Assembly: GCF_050033475.1 (NCBI RefSeq)
Contig: NZ_CP188321.1
Location: 62,001 to 126,000 of the forward strand
Reading direction: 5' to 3'
DNA from: Cetobacterium sp050033475
Lineage (GTDB): Bacteria > Fusobacteriota > Fusobacteriia > Fusobacteriales > Fusobacteriaceae
DNA length: 64,000 nt
The notes under the pieces were generated by a model, which searched no databases, had not been told where the DNA came from, and worked only from the letters and a program-made list of their open reading frames with translations. This document shows, in pieces, positions 15,496 through 24,211 of the stretch. Within the stretch, counting starts at the first letter, position 1. Every line of letters starts with the position of its first letter. A program made the translations under genes and the position numbers.

Positions 15496-15536
15496 AAAAT
15501 GCTAGCTCAAAATATTGAGCTAGCATTTATTTTTTA
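15496..15536. terminator. Bidirectional terminator
   Basis: AAATGCTAGCTCAA and TTGAGCTAGCATTT form a 14-bp stem between the convergent cupredoxin and mrp genes. Confidence 0.9.
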
Positions 15537-16364
15537 TTTATTTAATTTTTCTAAAATTTTAGTTGTTATTGGATTAAATAAAGAATTAATTTGTTCCTTA
15601 TTTTTTTCATATCCTTCAACAGAAATATTACAAATGCTTGAAACCATTGGTAAATCCCCTAAAAGAGTTAGATTATTTTCCTGTAAAAATTGTTCTGTAG
15701 ATTCTCCATTAAATAATTGAATTTTAGTTTCGCATCCTGGACAAACAACATAACTCATATTTTCCACAACACCTAAAATTTCTATGTTCATTTGATTAGC
15801 CATTTTAACAGCCTTTGCAACAATCATAGAAATCATATCTTGAGGAATTGAAACCATAACTATTCCACTTAAAGGAATTGATTGCATTACAGTTAAAGCA
15901 ACATCTCCTGTTCCTGGTGGCATATCTATTACTAAATAGTCTAATTCTCCCCAGATTACATCTTCCCAGAATTGTTTTACAGCTCTTCCTACAATAGGAC
16001 CTCTCCATAGAACTGGATCATTTTCATTTTCTACTAATAAATTTAAAGAAATTACTTTTATTCCATCAGCAGTTTCTACAGGATAAATATCATTTCCTTT
16101 TCCTTCTGCTCTTTTTCCTTTTAAACCTAAAAGTCTTGGAATACTTGGACCTGTTATATCAGCATCCATAATTCCTACTTTATATCCCTGTTCTCTTAAT
16201 TGTTTTGCTATAAGTGTAGATACTGTTGATTTTCCAACTCCACCTTTTCCACTCATTACTCCGATTACTTTTTTTATTTTATTTGCAGGATTATTAACAA
16301 TCCCACAACTTGTCGATTCCTTTGAACATGTTGAATGTGATGGGCATGTATTACAATTTGCCAT
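15534..16364 (-). CDS. mrp: Mrp/NBP35-family Fe-S cluster carrier ATPase
   Basis: Cytoplasmic P-loop ATPase of 276 aa that assembles and delivers iron-sulfur clusters. The deviant Walker A is GKGGVGKST (residues about 39-47), with MDADITGPS and DMPPGTGD following. Cluster-bridging cysteines appear in YVVCPGCETK. In addition there is an N-terminal Cys cluster C4-x2-C7-x5-C13-x6-C20, recalling the ferredoxin-like site of eukaryotic NBP35 and some anaerobe Mrp proteins. It has its own promoter with inverted repeats. The redox-rich neighbourhood fits a maintenance role. Confidence 0.93.
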   Translation of the reverse strand: MANCNTCPSHSTCSKESTSCGIVNNPANKIKKVIGVMSGKGGVGKSTVSTLIAKQLREQGYKVGIMDADITGPSIPRLLGLKGKRAEGKGNDIYPVETADGIKVISLNLLVENENDPVLWRGPIVGRAVKQFWEDVIWGELDYLVIDMPPGTGDVALTVMQSIPLSGIVMVSIPQDMISMIVAKAVKMANQMNIEILGVVENMSYVVCPGCETKIQLFNGESTEQFLQENNLTLLGDLPMVSSICNISVEGYEKNKEQINSLFNPITTKILEKLNK

Positions 16365-16422
16365 TTTTGTCTTCCTCCCTGGTATTATACCTTAAGATAT
16401 TCTGTTTTTTTGGTTCAAAGAT

Positions 16423-16451
16423 ATCTTAATTTATTTTGACGCTTTTGTCAA
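16423..16451 (-). promoter_or_regulatory. Promoter of mrp
   Basis: On the minus strand TTGACA (16446-16451) and TAAGAT (16423-16428) are spaced by 17 bases. The -10 lies in one arm of the inverted repeat TTAAGATAT (16392-16400)/ATATCTTAA (16421-16429), and the -35 lies in another, TTTTGAC (16434-16440)/GTCAAAA (16447-16453). Confidence 0.65.
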
Positions 16452-16477
16452 AAAAACTTTTAATACCAAATCCAGAC

Positions 16478-16506
16478 TTGACTTTTAAATTGTATTGCGA
16501 TATGCT
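16478..16506 (+). promoter_or_regulatory. Promoter of the murI leader RNA
   Basis: TTGACT (16478-16483) and TATGCT (16501-16506) are spaced by 17 bases. It lies back-to-back with the mrp promoter. A second possible -10, TATAAT, sits at 16512-16517. Confidence 0.6.
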
Positions 16507-16567
16507 CTAAATATAATAATAAATAGTGCAGATAACAAAGTGAAAAATCTTTAAATTGTAAAAATAC

Positions 16568-16612
16568 AAGTCAGATTTGCTTCGTATTTCAGGGGTAGTC
16601 TGACTTTTTTAT
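16568..16612 (+). terminator. Leader terminator upstream of murI (possible attenuator)
   Basis: AAGTCAGA (16568-16575) pairs with TCTGACTT (16599-16606) and is followed by T residues, 23 bases before the murI start. A competing pairing, AAATAC (16562-16567) with GTATTT (16584-16589), would disrupt its 5' arm. It therefore ends an RNA of about 100 bases or regulates read-through into murI. Confidence 0.7.
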
Positions 16613-16634
16613 TCTGTCCAGGGAGGGGTTTTTT

Positions 16635-17432
16635 GTGTACAAAATAGGAATCTTCGATTCAGGAGTGGGTGGGCTGACTGTTCTAAAAGAAGTAGAAAAA
16701 TTATTCCCAAGCTCTACTATAATCTATTTTGCTGATAATGCCAACTCTCCTTATGGAGATAAAACGGGAGAGGAAATAAAAGAGCTTTGTCTGAAAATAG
16801 CTCATTTTTTATATAGTCAAAAAGTAGATGCAATAGTAATAGCTTGTAACACAGCCACAGCCGCAGCATTCCAAGCTATAAAAGATAAATTTAATATTCC
16901 TATCATTGGAGTTATAGAACCCGGTGTTAAAACAGCTTTAGATTCTACTTCAAATGGAAAAATTTCTGTTCTTGCAACACCAGCCACTGTAAATTTAAAT
17001 GCCTATAAGAAAATTTTTGAAAAATTAGCTCCTGATAATTATGAAATCTCACAAAGAGGATGTAAATTACTTTGTCCAATGATTGAAGAAGGATGGCATG
17101 AAACATATTCAAAATATTTTACCCATGAATTAATTTCCTTATACTTAGAAGGAATTCCTGCAGATACAGATACTTTAATTTTAGGATGTACTCATTATCC
17201 TCTAATTAAGGAAGACATCAGTGAATTATTTCATAAAACTATAATTGATCCTGCCCATGAAACAGTATTAGAATTAAAAAGAGCTCTAAAGGAAATTACT
17301 CCTAAGCATTCTTTTCTGATTCCTATAACTGATTTTGTTGTTTCTGGAGATATTAATAAATTTAGGAAATTAGCAGAGCGATTTTTAAATAGAAAGATAA
17401 ATAATATAATAAAAATCAATCTAAATTCTTAG
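16635..17432 (+). CDS. murI: Glutamate racemase
   Basis: Cofactor-independent racemase of 265 aa that makes D-glutamate for peptidoglycan. The catalytic Cys pair is in IACNTATA (about residue 74) and LGCTHYPL (about residue 185); the N-terminal IGIFDSGVGGLTVLKE and ADNANSPYG are diagnostic. Translation begins at GTG, with GGGAGGGG 9-15 bases upstream. A thioesterase gene follows after 8 bases. A terminator-bearing leader precedes it, which is unusual for murI. Confidence 0.97.
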   Translation: MYKIGIFDSGVGGLTVLKEVEKLFPSSTIIYFADNANSPYGDKTGEEIKELCLKIAHFLYSQKVDAIVIACNTATAAAFQAIKDKFNIPIIGVIEPGVKTALDSTSNGKISVLATPATVNLNAYKKIFEKLAPDNYEISQRGCKLLCPMIEEGWHETYSKYFTHELISLYLEGIPADTDTLILGCTHYPLIKEDISELFHKTIIDPAHETVLELKRALKEITPKHSFLIPITDFVVSGDINKFRKLAERFLNRKINNIIKINLNS

Positions 17433-17440
17433 GAGGTCCT

Positions 17441-17842
17441 ATGTTTTCAATTGATTATAAAGTTGGTGTAAAAGATATTAATTATGGTGGCCATATGGGA
17501 AATGAAATTCCTTTACAGCTATTTCAACAATGTAGAGTTGATTTTTTTCTAAGTCATGATTTATCGGAATTAAATATTGGAGAAAATGTTGGGGTAATAC
17601 AAAAAAATTCCTATGTTTCCTATAACAAGGAAGTTTTTTTAGGAGATCTTTTAAAAATATCTATTACTAATATCGAACTCACAAAAATTTCTTTTAATGT
17701 TTTTTATACCATTTTTAGAGGAGAAGAATTAGTTGTAGAGGGTAGTACTCTATTGGTTGCCTTTAATTATGAGAAGGGAAAACCTACTAAAATACCTGAA
17801 AGCTTCAAGAGCTTATGTAGTGAGCTTTTCAGAAATATATAA
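17441..17842 (+). CDS. Hot-dog fold acyl-CoA thioesterase (4HBT type)
   Basis: Predicted acyl-CoA thioesterase of 133 aa, of YbgC/4-hydroxybenzoyl-CoA thioesterase type. The N-terminal DINYGGHMGNEIPLQLFQQCRVDFF has the conserved turn and long helix of the hot-dog fold, although the usual catalytic Asp in the D-x-N/GH region is altered (INYGGHMGN). The middle sheet contains EVFLGDLLKISIT and the end VVEGSTLLVAFN. It is 8 bases after murI with an AGGAGG site, so it is cotranscribed. The substrate is unknown. Confidence 0.75.
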   Translation: MFSIDYKVGVKDINYGGHMGNEIPLQLFQQCRVDFFLSHDLSELNIGENVGVIQKNSYVSYNKEVFLGDLLKISITNIELTKISFNVFYTIFRGEELVVEGSTLLVAFNYEKGKPTKIPESFKSLCSELFRNI

Positions 17843-17956
17843 CAACTATATGTTATGTATTCTACTTTTTAAAGTGACCTCTTACCATTTAGTGAGGGTT
17901 TGAGACACCTTTTTAAACTTGTTTTTTCCAAACAAGTCATGTATTTATACCAAAAA

Positions 17957-18000
17957 TAAAAATGAAGCCCTTAAAATCAAAATAAGAGCTTCATTTTTTT
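17957..18000. terminator. Bidirectional terminator closing the murI and cobalamin operons
   Basis: AAATGAAGC pairs with GCTTCATTT around an A-rich interior with T runs on both strands. The preceding spacer (17843-17956) also holds an 8-bp perfect hairpin ACTTGTTT/AAACAAGT without a T run. Confidence 0.85.
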
Positions 18001-18730
18001 ATATTAAATCTTCTATTTTTGAATATACTTCAGGATAAGTTATTTTAGGTCTATCCAGTAGCAAAGATATAGCTCCTGCATCCTTAGTAGCCTCTATTTT
18101 TTCTCTTTCTCCTCCAGTATCTCCACCCTTTTTACTTACCATATATTTTATATCCAATTGTTTCATCATGGCTAAATTTAATTCATAAGTAAAGGGACCT
18201 TGCATTGCTATTATATTCTTTGGTAAAATTCCTAGATCCTCTGCTTTTTTTATCATTTCCCACTTTGGTAAAATTCTAAAATAAAGATTAGAAATATTTT
18301 TTAAATCCTTAAATTTTTCTAAGTTATTACTACCTAAGGTTATTAATATATTTCCTTGAAGATTTTCTAAATATTTTACAATTTCTTCCACAGAATAAAA
18401 CTCAATAATTCCATCATGATTCTGAAATTCTAAATTTTCTCTTTCAAATCTTACATATCTTATATTTTTTCTTTTTGAAGCCTCAATAGCATTTTGTGAA
18501 ACTTCCACAGCATAGGGATGACTTAAATCTATAATTTTATAAATTTTATTTTTCTCTATAAAATCATCCATCTCCCCAGGTAATAATCTTTTACAAAGAA
18601 CTTTTACTCCAGAATCTTCCAGTAATTTTCCACCATATTCCGTTGCAGTTGTTACAATTAATTCTTTTTTATTTTCATATAGATCTACAAAGTCTCTAGA
18701 GTCCTTTGTTCCACCTATAATCCAAATCAT
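17999..18730 (-). CDS. cbiJ: Precorrin-6A / cobalt-precorrin-6A reductase CbiJ
   Basis: NADPH-dependent reductase of 243 aa acting on the corrin ring at the precorrin-6 stage. The N-terminal Rossmann signature MIWIIGGTKDSRDFV and the later SHPYAVEVSQNA and SKKGGDTGG segments are typical of CobK/CbiJ. It is the last gene of the operon, overlaps cbiH by 4 bases, and its stop abuts the operon terminator. Confidence 0.93.
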   Translation of the reverse strand: MIWIIGGTKDSRDFVDLYENKKELIVTTATEYGGKLLEDSGVKVLCKRLLPGEMDDFIEKNKIYKIIDLSHPYAVEVSQNAIEASKRKNIRYVRFERENLEFQNHDGIIEFYSVEEIVKYLENLQGNILITLGSNNLEKFKDLKNISNLYFRILPKWEMIKKAEDLGILPKNIIAMQGPFTYELNLAMMKQLDIKYMVSKKGGDTGGEREKIEATKDAGAISLLLDRPKITYPEVYSKIEDLI

Positions 18731-19458
18731 ATTTTATATCCTCTAGGTGTTATCATTTTTCCATTTTCTACATATGTTTTAGAATTTCCAACAATTACAA
18801 CTGTGAACATATCTATTTCATGATTTAAAAAATCTCCAAGAGTTGTTAATGTATAATTTTGATCAGCTCTTCCAACATGTCTTAATAAAGCCACTGGAGT
18901 ATTTTCTGATTTATGTCTTAACATAATTTCTCTAGCTTCAACAATTTGATTTACTCTTCCTCTACTTTTTGGATTATAAAGAGAAATTATAAAATCTCCT
19001 TGGCTAGCCTTATCAACTCTATTAGTGATAACATCCCAATCTGTCATTAAATCACTTAAGCTTATTGTTGCATGGTCATGCATTAAAGGTGCTCCCACAA
19101 CTGAAGCTCCAGCCACTGATGAAGTTACTCCTGGAACTACTTCCACATCAATTCCTGAATTCATTGCAACTTCTAACATAATTCCTGCCATTCCATAAAT
19201 TCCTGCATCTCCACTACTTATAAGTGCAACTGTTTTTCCTGACTTGGCAATTTCTAAAACTTGCTCACATCTTTCTACTTCTTTTTTCATTCCAGAAACA
19301 TAAAATTCCTTTTCAGAAAATTCTTCTCTTACTAAATCTATATAAGTTATATATCCTGCAATTACATCCACATTTTTTAAAGTATTATAAGCTCTAATTG
19401 TTATATCCTGCATATTTCCAGGACCTATTCCCACTACATATATTTTACCTGTTTTCAT
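18727..19458 (-). CDS. cbiH: Cobalt-precorrin-3B C17-methyltransferase CbiH
   Basis: SAM-dependent tetrapyrrole methylase of 243 aa that methylates C17 and drives ring contraction. Visible motifs are VVGIGPGNMQDITI at the start, ISSGDAGIYGMAG, and VVPGVTSSVAGASVVGAPLMHD. I placed the start at 19458, where GAGGAG precedes the ATG; this gives a 14-base overlap with cbiG. A start 42 bases further up is open but adds non-conserved residues. Confidence 0.94.
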   Translation of the reverse strand: MKTGKIYVVGIGPGNMQDITIRAYNTLKNVDVIAGYITYIDLVREEFSEKEFYVSGMKKEVERCEQVLEIAKSGKTVALISSGDAGIYGMAGIMLEVAMNSGIDVEVVPGVTSSVAGASVVGAPLMHDHATISLSDLMTDWDVITNRVDKASQGDFIISLYNPKSRGRVNQIVEAREIMLRHKSENTPVALLRHVGRADQNYTLTTLGDFLNHEIDMFTVVIVGNSKTYVENGKMITPRGYKI

Positions 19459-20434
19459 CTCCACACTTCTCCTCGTAAATTGATACTGTGACACCTTCAT
19501 GCCTAAACTTTTTTTCTAAAAATTTCCCCTGTCTATTAGATGATAGATAAGCACAGGGTTCCGAAACACAACTTACTCCTATTTCTTTTTTTACAAATTC
19601 TGAACCTTCAAATAAATTTTCTATAGGTAAAATATCCTCTCTAGAAATTATATCTATATTTTCAAAACCTAATTGAGAAATTGCTTCAAGAATTCCCTGC
19701 TCATCTTTTTTTAAATCCACTGTGGTAAATTTTTTTATACTTTTTTTCGATAAATTATTTTTTTCAAAGGCTAAATTTATAGCCTCTAAAACTTTTTCCT
19801 TATCTATATTTTTTCTAGCTCCTAAACCAATTATTAAATTTTTTGGATATATTCTAATAGTTTCAATGTTTTCTCTATTAGAAACTATTATAGCTCCCTC
19901 TCCCTTTCCAGAAAAATTAATATTATCTGGAAATAAAATTGTAACTTCCTTCCCATCCACAATAAGAGAAGTAACTTTTTTAGCCTTTTCCAAGGATTCC
20001 ATCTGTCCATTTAATTTTTGAGCTAAAGTATCCACAGCTATTTTTCCTGTTACATCTGAACTTGTGGTTATAATCGGTGTTACACCTAATTTTTCCTGAG
20101 CAATTTTTGCTAAATCATTGGCTCCACCTAAATGACCTGAAAGTAATGATATTGCAAAATTTAAATTTTCATCTATAACCACAACTGCTGGATCTATATC
20201 CTTAGACTTTATTAAATTTGCAATTTTTCTAATTACAATTCCTGTGGCCATAATAAAAATATGTCCCTCATAATTATTAAATTCTTTTTCCAAGGTCTCT
20301 GTGAAATTTTCCATAGCTAAAGTATTTTCTACTGAAAATTTTTTTAAAGTATATAAATCTCCAGTTAATTTTTCTCTAATATATTTTCCAATTTCGCCAG
20401 CTCCTCTGGTAACAGTCCAAATAGCCAATTTCAT
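19445..20434 (-). CDS. cbiG: Cobalt-precorrin-5A hydrolase CbiG
   Basis: Enzyme of 329 aa that opens the delta-lactone and releases acetaldehyde in the anaerobic route. The central domain holds the family block IFIMATGIVIRKIANLI and SLLSGHLGGANDLA. The C-terminal domain contains IIGLGARKNIDKEKVLEAI and the terminal GVSCVSEPCAYLSS. One base separates it from cbiF. CbiG is specific to the anaerobic (early cobalt) pathway, matching the strict-anaerobe setting. Confidence 0.95.
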   Translation of the reverse strand: MKLAIWTVTRGAGEIGKYIREKLTGDLYTLKKFSVENTLAMENFTETLEKEFNNYEGHIFIMATGIVIRKIANLIKSKDIDPAVVVIDENLNFAISLLSGHLGGANDLAKIAQEKLGVTPIITTSSDVTGKIAVDTLAQKLNGQMESLEKAKKVTSLIVDGKEVTILFPDNINFSGKGEGAIIVSNRENIETIRIYPKNLIIGLGARKNIDKEKVLEAINLAFEKNNLSKKSIKKFTTVDLKKDEQGILEAISQLGFENIDIISREDILPIENLFEGSEFVKKEIGVSCVSEPCAYLSSNRQGKFLEKKFRHEGVTVSIYEEKCGDENR

Positions 20435-20435
20435 T

Positions 20436-21194
20436 TTAATTTATTCCCTTTCTAAACTCATGAGTAAAATGTTTGTCATATAATTTTGATTTTTCATACT
20501 CATTTCCTAAGAAATCTCCAACTAAAATCTGAGCAGTTTTGCTAATATTAGCTTCCTTTACCTTCTCTTCAATAGTTTCAAGAGTTCCCATTACAATCTT
20601 TTGATCTTCCCAAGTGGCTCTTTGAACAACTGCAATAGGAGTAGTCATTGGGTAGTGAACTGCTAATCTCTTTACAACATCACCTATCATATGAACTGAA
20701 AGGAAAATTGCCATTGAAGCTCTATGGGCTGCTAAACTTTCTAAAGATTCCTTTTCAGGAACTGGTGTTCTTCCCTCAAGTCTTGTACAAATAACTGTTT
20801 GGGCTACTCCTGGTAAAGTAAATTCTTTTTTTACTGCTGCTGCTGAAGCAAGAAATGAACTTACCCCTGGAATTACTTCATATTCTATTCCGTGCTCATC
20901 TAATACATCCATTTGTTCTCTATGAGCTCCAAATATTGCTGGGTCTCCCGTATGAACCCTTGCAACTTTCTTTCCAGCTTTTATTCCTTTTATTGTTACA
21001 TCCATAACTTCTTCTAAAGTCATTGAAGCTGAGTTATAAACCTCCGCTCCTTCCTTATGACATTCAATTACTTCTCTTGGAACTAAAGATCCAGCATAAA
21101 TAATTATATCTGCTTCTTTAACTATTCTTTGTCCTTTTATTGTTATTAATTCTGGGTCTCCAGGTCCTGCTCCTATGAAATAAACTTTTTCCAT
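20436..21194 (-). CDS. cbiF: Cobalt-precorrin-4 C11-methyltransferase CbiF
   Basis: SAM-dependent methylase of 252 aa acting at C11. Motifs: FIGAGPGDPELITIKGQRI, IIYAGSLVPREV, HTGDPAIFGAHREQMD and VIPGVSSFLASAAA, all characteristic of CobM/CbiF. It overlaps cbiL by 22 bases, implying translational coupling. Confidence 0.96.
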   Translation of the reverse strand: MEKVYFIGAGPGDPELITIKGQRIVKEADIIIYAGSLVPREVIECHKEGAEVYNSASMTLEEVMDVTIKGIKAGKKVARVHTGDPAIFGAHREQMDVLDEHGIEYEVIPGVSSFLASAAAVKKEFTLPGVAQTVICTRLEGRTPVPEKESLESLAAHRASMAIFLSVHMIGDVVKRLAVHYPMTTPIAVVQRATWEDQKIVMGTLETIEEKVKEANISKTAQILVGDFLGNEYEKSKLYDKHFTHEFRKGIN

Positions 21195-21892
21195 TGTTGT
21201 ATACCACCTTTTTTTAATATAAGAGTTGTAAAGTAATGAACATCCTCTTTTGCTAAGTTTTCTATATCAAAGAATACCTCTTGATTTTCTTTTCCACAAT
21301 TGGAAACCATTATTATATTATTCATATTTCCTGTTTCTATTAAGGCTTCCTTCAATTGGTTATAACATCTTGTAACTTTCATAAATACAATATTATCACT
21401 ATTTTCAATTTCTTTTTTAATATCCACATCTCCATGTAAAGATATAACCTTTAAAGATTCATCTCCCATTACCAATGGAAAATTAAATCTTGAAGCCATA
21501 TCTGCAAAGGAAGATATTCCAGGAATTGTTTTTACTTCATAGTTATCACTTAAATACTCTAAAACATAAACATAAGTACTAAAAGTCATTGGATCTCCAA
21601 TAGTTAAAAATCCTATATTTTTTCCTTCTTTTAAATACTCTTCAATTTTTTCAGCATTCTCTCTTCTAATAATTTTTTTCTTTTCCACATCAGAAATCAT
21701 AGGAAATTCTAAAAATAATTGCTCTACATTTTCCTTTAAATATTCCTTAGCTATTGAAAAAGCTGTACTTCCCTCATCTTTTTTAGCCTCAGGTAATATT
21801 ACAACGTCTAAATCTTTTAAAGCTTTTATCGCCTTAAGAGTTATCATTTCAGGGTCTCCAACCCCTACTCCTATTCCATAAAATATTGCCAT
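21173..21892 (-). CDS. cbiL: Cobalt-precorrin-2 C20-methyltransferase CbiL
   Basis: SAM-dependent methylase of 239 aa that modifies C20. The start FYGIGVGVGDPEMITLKAIKAL is the CbiL/CobI signature. FLTIGDPMTFSTYVYVLEYL and TIPGISSFADMASRFNFPLVMGDE follow. Its first base overlaps the last base of the cbiT stop. Confidence 0.95.
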   Translation of the reverse strand: MAIFYGIGVGVGDPEMITLKAIKALKDLDVVILPEAKKDEGSTAFSIAKEYLKENVEQLFLEFPMISDVEKKKIIRRENAEKIEEYLKEGKNIGFLTIGDPMTFSTYVYVLEYLSDNYEVKTIPGISSFADMASRFNFPLVMGDESLKVISLHGDVDIKKEIENSDNIVFMKVTRCYNQLKEALIETGNMNNIIMVSNCGKENQEVFFDIENLAKEDVHYFTTLILKKGGIQQWKKFIS

Positions 21893-22467
21893 TATTGGTT
21901 TTCCCCCTTATTTGCAGTTATTATATAAATTGGATTTTCTCCATACATCATAGTATATGGGCCAACTTTTTTTCCTCTAGCCACGGATACATTCACAACT
22001 TCCATATCCTTAAAATTCATTTCCTTTAGTAATTTTGTTGCCTCTCCAACTGTTTCTAAAGTTATGGCATTTATTACTATTCTTCCATTTTTTTTAGCAT
22101 ATTTATTAAAATGTTCCAATATAGATTTCATAGAACCTGTAGAACCACCTATGAACATTCTGTCATATTCAATTTCTGGAATAGCTTCAGGTGCTCTTCC
22201 CACAACAACCTCTATATTGTCTAAATTAAATCTTTCAATATTATTTCTAAGAGTTTCTATTCCCTTTTCTTCTTTTTCAATGGCATAAACCTTACCATTT
22301 CTAGCATAGGTTGCCCCTTCAATTCCAATAGTTCCTGTTCCTGCTCCAACATCTATTAAAATGCTGTCTGGTTCTAAAAGTAATTTAGCCACAGAAATAG
22401 CTCTTATCTCTTGTTTTGTCATAGGAAGTTCTCCCTGGACAAAATCCTTATCATATATATGTCCCAT
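21892..22467 (-). CDS. cbiT: Cobalt-precorrin-6B (C15)-methyltransferase, decarboxylating, CbiT
   Basis: Class-I Rossmann methyltransferase of 191 aa that methylates C15 and removes the C12 acetate carboxyl. The motif IRAISVAKLLLEPDSILIDVGAGTGT carries the SAM site, followed by GRAPEAIPE and MFIGGSTGSM. It is encoded separately from cbiE (2 bases apart), whereas the aerobic homologue CobL is a fusion of both. Confidence 0.95.
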   Translation of the reverse strand: MGHIYDKDFVQGELPMTKQEIRAISVAKLLLEPDSILIDVGAGTGTIGIEGATYARNGKVYAIEKEEKGIETLRNNIERFNLDNIEVVVGRAPEAIPEIEYDRMFIGGSTGSMKSILEHFNKYAKKNGRIVINAITLETVGEATKLLKEMNFKDMEVVNVSVARGKKVGPYTMMYGENPIYIITANKGENQ

Positions 22468-22469
22468 TA

Positions 22470-23099
22470 CTACCCCTTTTTCAAAATTGTTACATTCATT
22501 TGATAGTCTCTTTGATGCTCTTCCACATCCTTGGCTTTGAATCTTGTAATTTTTTCATCACCATAGGATAATCTTTCTCCTACAATAATTTCTACATTTT
22601 CAAATCCATTTTCTAATAAATTTTTCCCAATTATATAAGGATTATTTATATTATCTGTTAAAAGTACAATTCCCTCTTGAGAATTTTTCAAGGCTTCTAT
22701 ATATTCGCAACTTCTACCATGAACACTGCATAAAGTATATTTTTCCCAAGTCATGGCCAATCTAGAAAATAAATATTGGAAGGAAGATATTCCAGGAATA
22801 ACTTCTAAATTTTCTTTCCCTAAATTTTTTTCTAAATAAGTTAATAAGCTATAATAACCTGTATCTCCTGAAACAACCACTGTTATTTTTTTATTTCTAT
22901 TTTTCTCTATATAATTTAACATCTCTTGTAATTTTTCCAAAGGAAATCTCTCTTGATTATCTAAAAGTTCTTCAACTTCCTCAAGATGCCTTTTTCCACC
23001 AATTACAATTTCACAATTTTTTATTCCTTTAACTCCTGCTCCTGTTAAGAAATCTAAATTTCCAGGACCTAATCCAACTACTTTTATTTTATTTTCCAA
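22470..23099 (-). CDS. cbiE: Cobalt-precorrin-7 C5-methyltransferase CbiE
   Basis: SAM-dependent tetrapyrrole methylase of 209 aa acting at C5. Motifs: VVGLGPGNLDFLTGAGVKGI at the N-terminus, VVSGDTGYYSLLTYL, and VIPGISSFQYLFSRL. It overlaps cbiD by 11 bases and sits beside its usual partner cbiT. Confidence 0.94.
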   Translation of the reverse strand: MENKIKVVGLGPGNLDFLTGAGVKGIKNCEIVIGGKRHLEEVEELLDNQERFPLEKLQEMLNYIEKNRNKKITVVVSGDTGYYSLLTYLEKNLGKENLEVIPGISSFQYLFSRLAMTWEKYTLCSVHGRSCEYIEALKNSQEGIVLLTDNINNPYIIGKNLLENGFENVEIIVGERLSYGDEKITRFKAKDVEEHQRDYQMNVTILKKG

Positions 23100-24210
23100 C
23101 TAATTCACCAGCCATATTATAAAAATTTTCACTATGACCTATTAAGTCTCCACTGAAGGTAAATAATGCTCCTTCAAATTCAATTTCACCACGGGAATAT
23201 TCCTTACATTTAAAAGCTACCTTATTTCCAATTAAGTTAAATAATTCTTTTTTCTGAATATATTCACAAGCCTCTTCAACTGTATTAGATCCCATAACTT
23301 TTAATAAATTTTCTCTTGGTTCATCCACAAGAATTCCATTGGCTGCTAAAATTTCCAATCGTCCATCTGCTACTCTACTATGGGTATTAAAAATACCCCC
23401 AGCAATTTTTATAGCCTTTCCTATATGACCTATTAAAAGAATTTTTTTAAATCCTAATTTAACAGCACTGTCTATCATAAATCCAACAAAATTACTTATA
23501 ACAACCATTTGAGAAATATCTATTCCCATTTTTTCACAAAAACTTTTTCCGTGATTTCCAAAGGCAAATATAACCCAATCTCTACCTGTATTTTCTTTTA
23601 AAACCTTAAGTTCTACAAAAAGAGAATCTTTCCAAGCCTCTTCACTCATAGGTTTTACAATTCCTGTTGAACCTAAAACAGAAATCCCGCCAAGTATTCC
23701 AAGTCTTGGATTAAAAGTTCTTTTAGCAATTTCTCTACCCTTTGGGATATATAATCTTACTATAACTTTTTTATCTATATTTTTCAAAAGTCCCTGTAAA
23801 TTTTCAAATATCATTTTCTGAGGTCCAGGGTTTATAGCAGGCTTTCCAATTTCTACCTGTAATCCCTTTTTAGTTATTTTTCCAATTCCACGACCACCTA
23901 AAATTAAAATATTATCTCTATACATTCCATGAGAAACCTCAGGCAATTGATCCACAAGAGTTACCTTGGCACAAATTTCTATTCCATGGGTAGCATCAAT
24001 ATCGTCTCCCCCATCCTTTAGCACCACTGCCCTTGCCCAATTAGGTCCTTTTTTTAATTTCTCCACAGGAACTTTCAATTGAATTCCATTTAAACTATTA
24101 ATCTTTATTTCACCATTATATTTATCATTTAAGAGTAGGTCCAAAGCAGCATAAGCCGCCACAGCTCCACAGGTTCCTGTGGTATATCCACTTCTTAACT
24201 CTTCCTTCAT
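23089..24210 (-). CDS. cbiD: Cobalt-precorrin-5B C1-methyltransferase CbiD
   Basis: Enzyme of 373 aa that methylates C1 in the anaerobic pathway and has an unusual fold not shared with other methylases. The start MKEELRSGYTTGTCGAVAA is its hallmark, with GGDDIDATHG, INPGPQKMI and ILGGISVLGSTGIV following. The ATG at 24210 is preferred because the conserved N-terminus begins there and it leaves one base after the cbiC stop; an earlier in-frame start lies inside cbiC. Confidence 0.95.
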   Translation of the reverse strand: MKEELRSGYTTGTCGAVAAYAALDLLLNDKYNGEIKINSLNGIQLKVPVEKLKKGPNWARAVVLKDGGDDIDATHGIEICAKVTLVDQLPEVSHGMYRDNILILGGRGIGKITKKGLQVEIGKPAINPGPQKMIFENLQGLLKNIDKKVIVRLYIPKGREIAKRTFNPRLGILGGISVLGSTGIVKPMSEEAWKDSLFVELKVLKENTGRDWVIFAFGNHGKSFCEKMGIDISQMVVISNFVGFMIDSAVKLGFKKILLIGHIGKAIKIAGGIFNTHSRVADGRLEILAANGILVDEPRENLLKVMGSNTVEEACEYIQKKELFNLIGNKVAFKCKEYSRGEIEFEGALFTFSGDLIGHSENFYNMAGELVGK

Positions 24211-24211
24211 A

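Noticed and set aside
16478..16612. T-box or amino-acid leader peptide before murI
   Set aside because: No T-box bulge sequence (AGGGTGGNACCGCG) and no short frame rich in one amino acid are visible.
17881..17940. Possible remnant of a mobile element in the spacer after the thioesterase gene
   Set aside because: Only an 8-bp hairpin (ACTTGTTT/AAACAAGT) is present, with no terminal repeats, duplication or transposase fragment.
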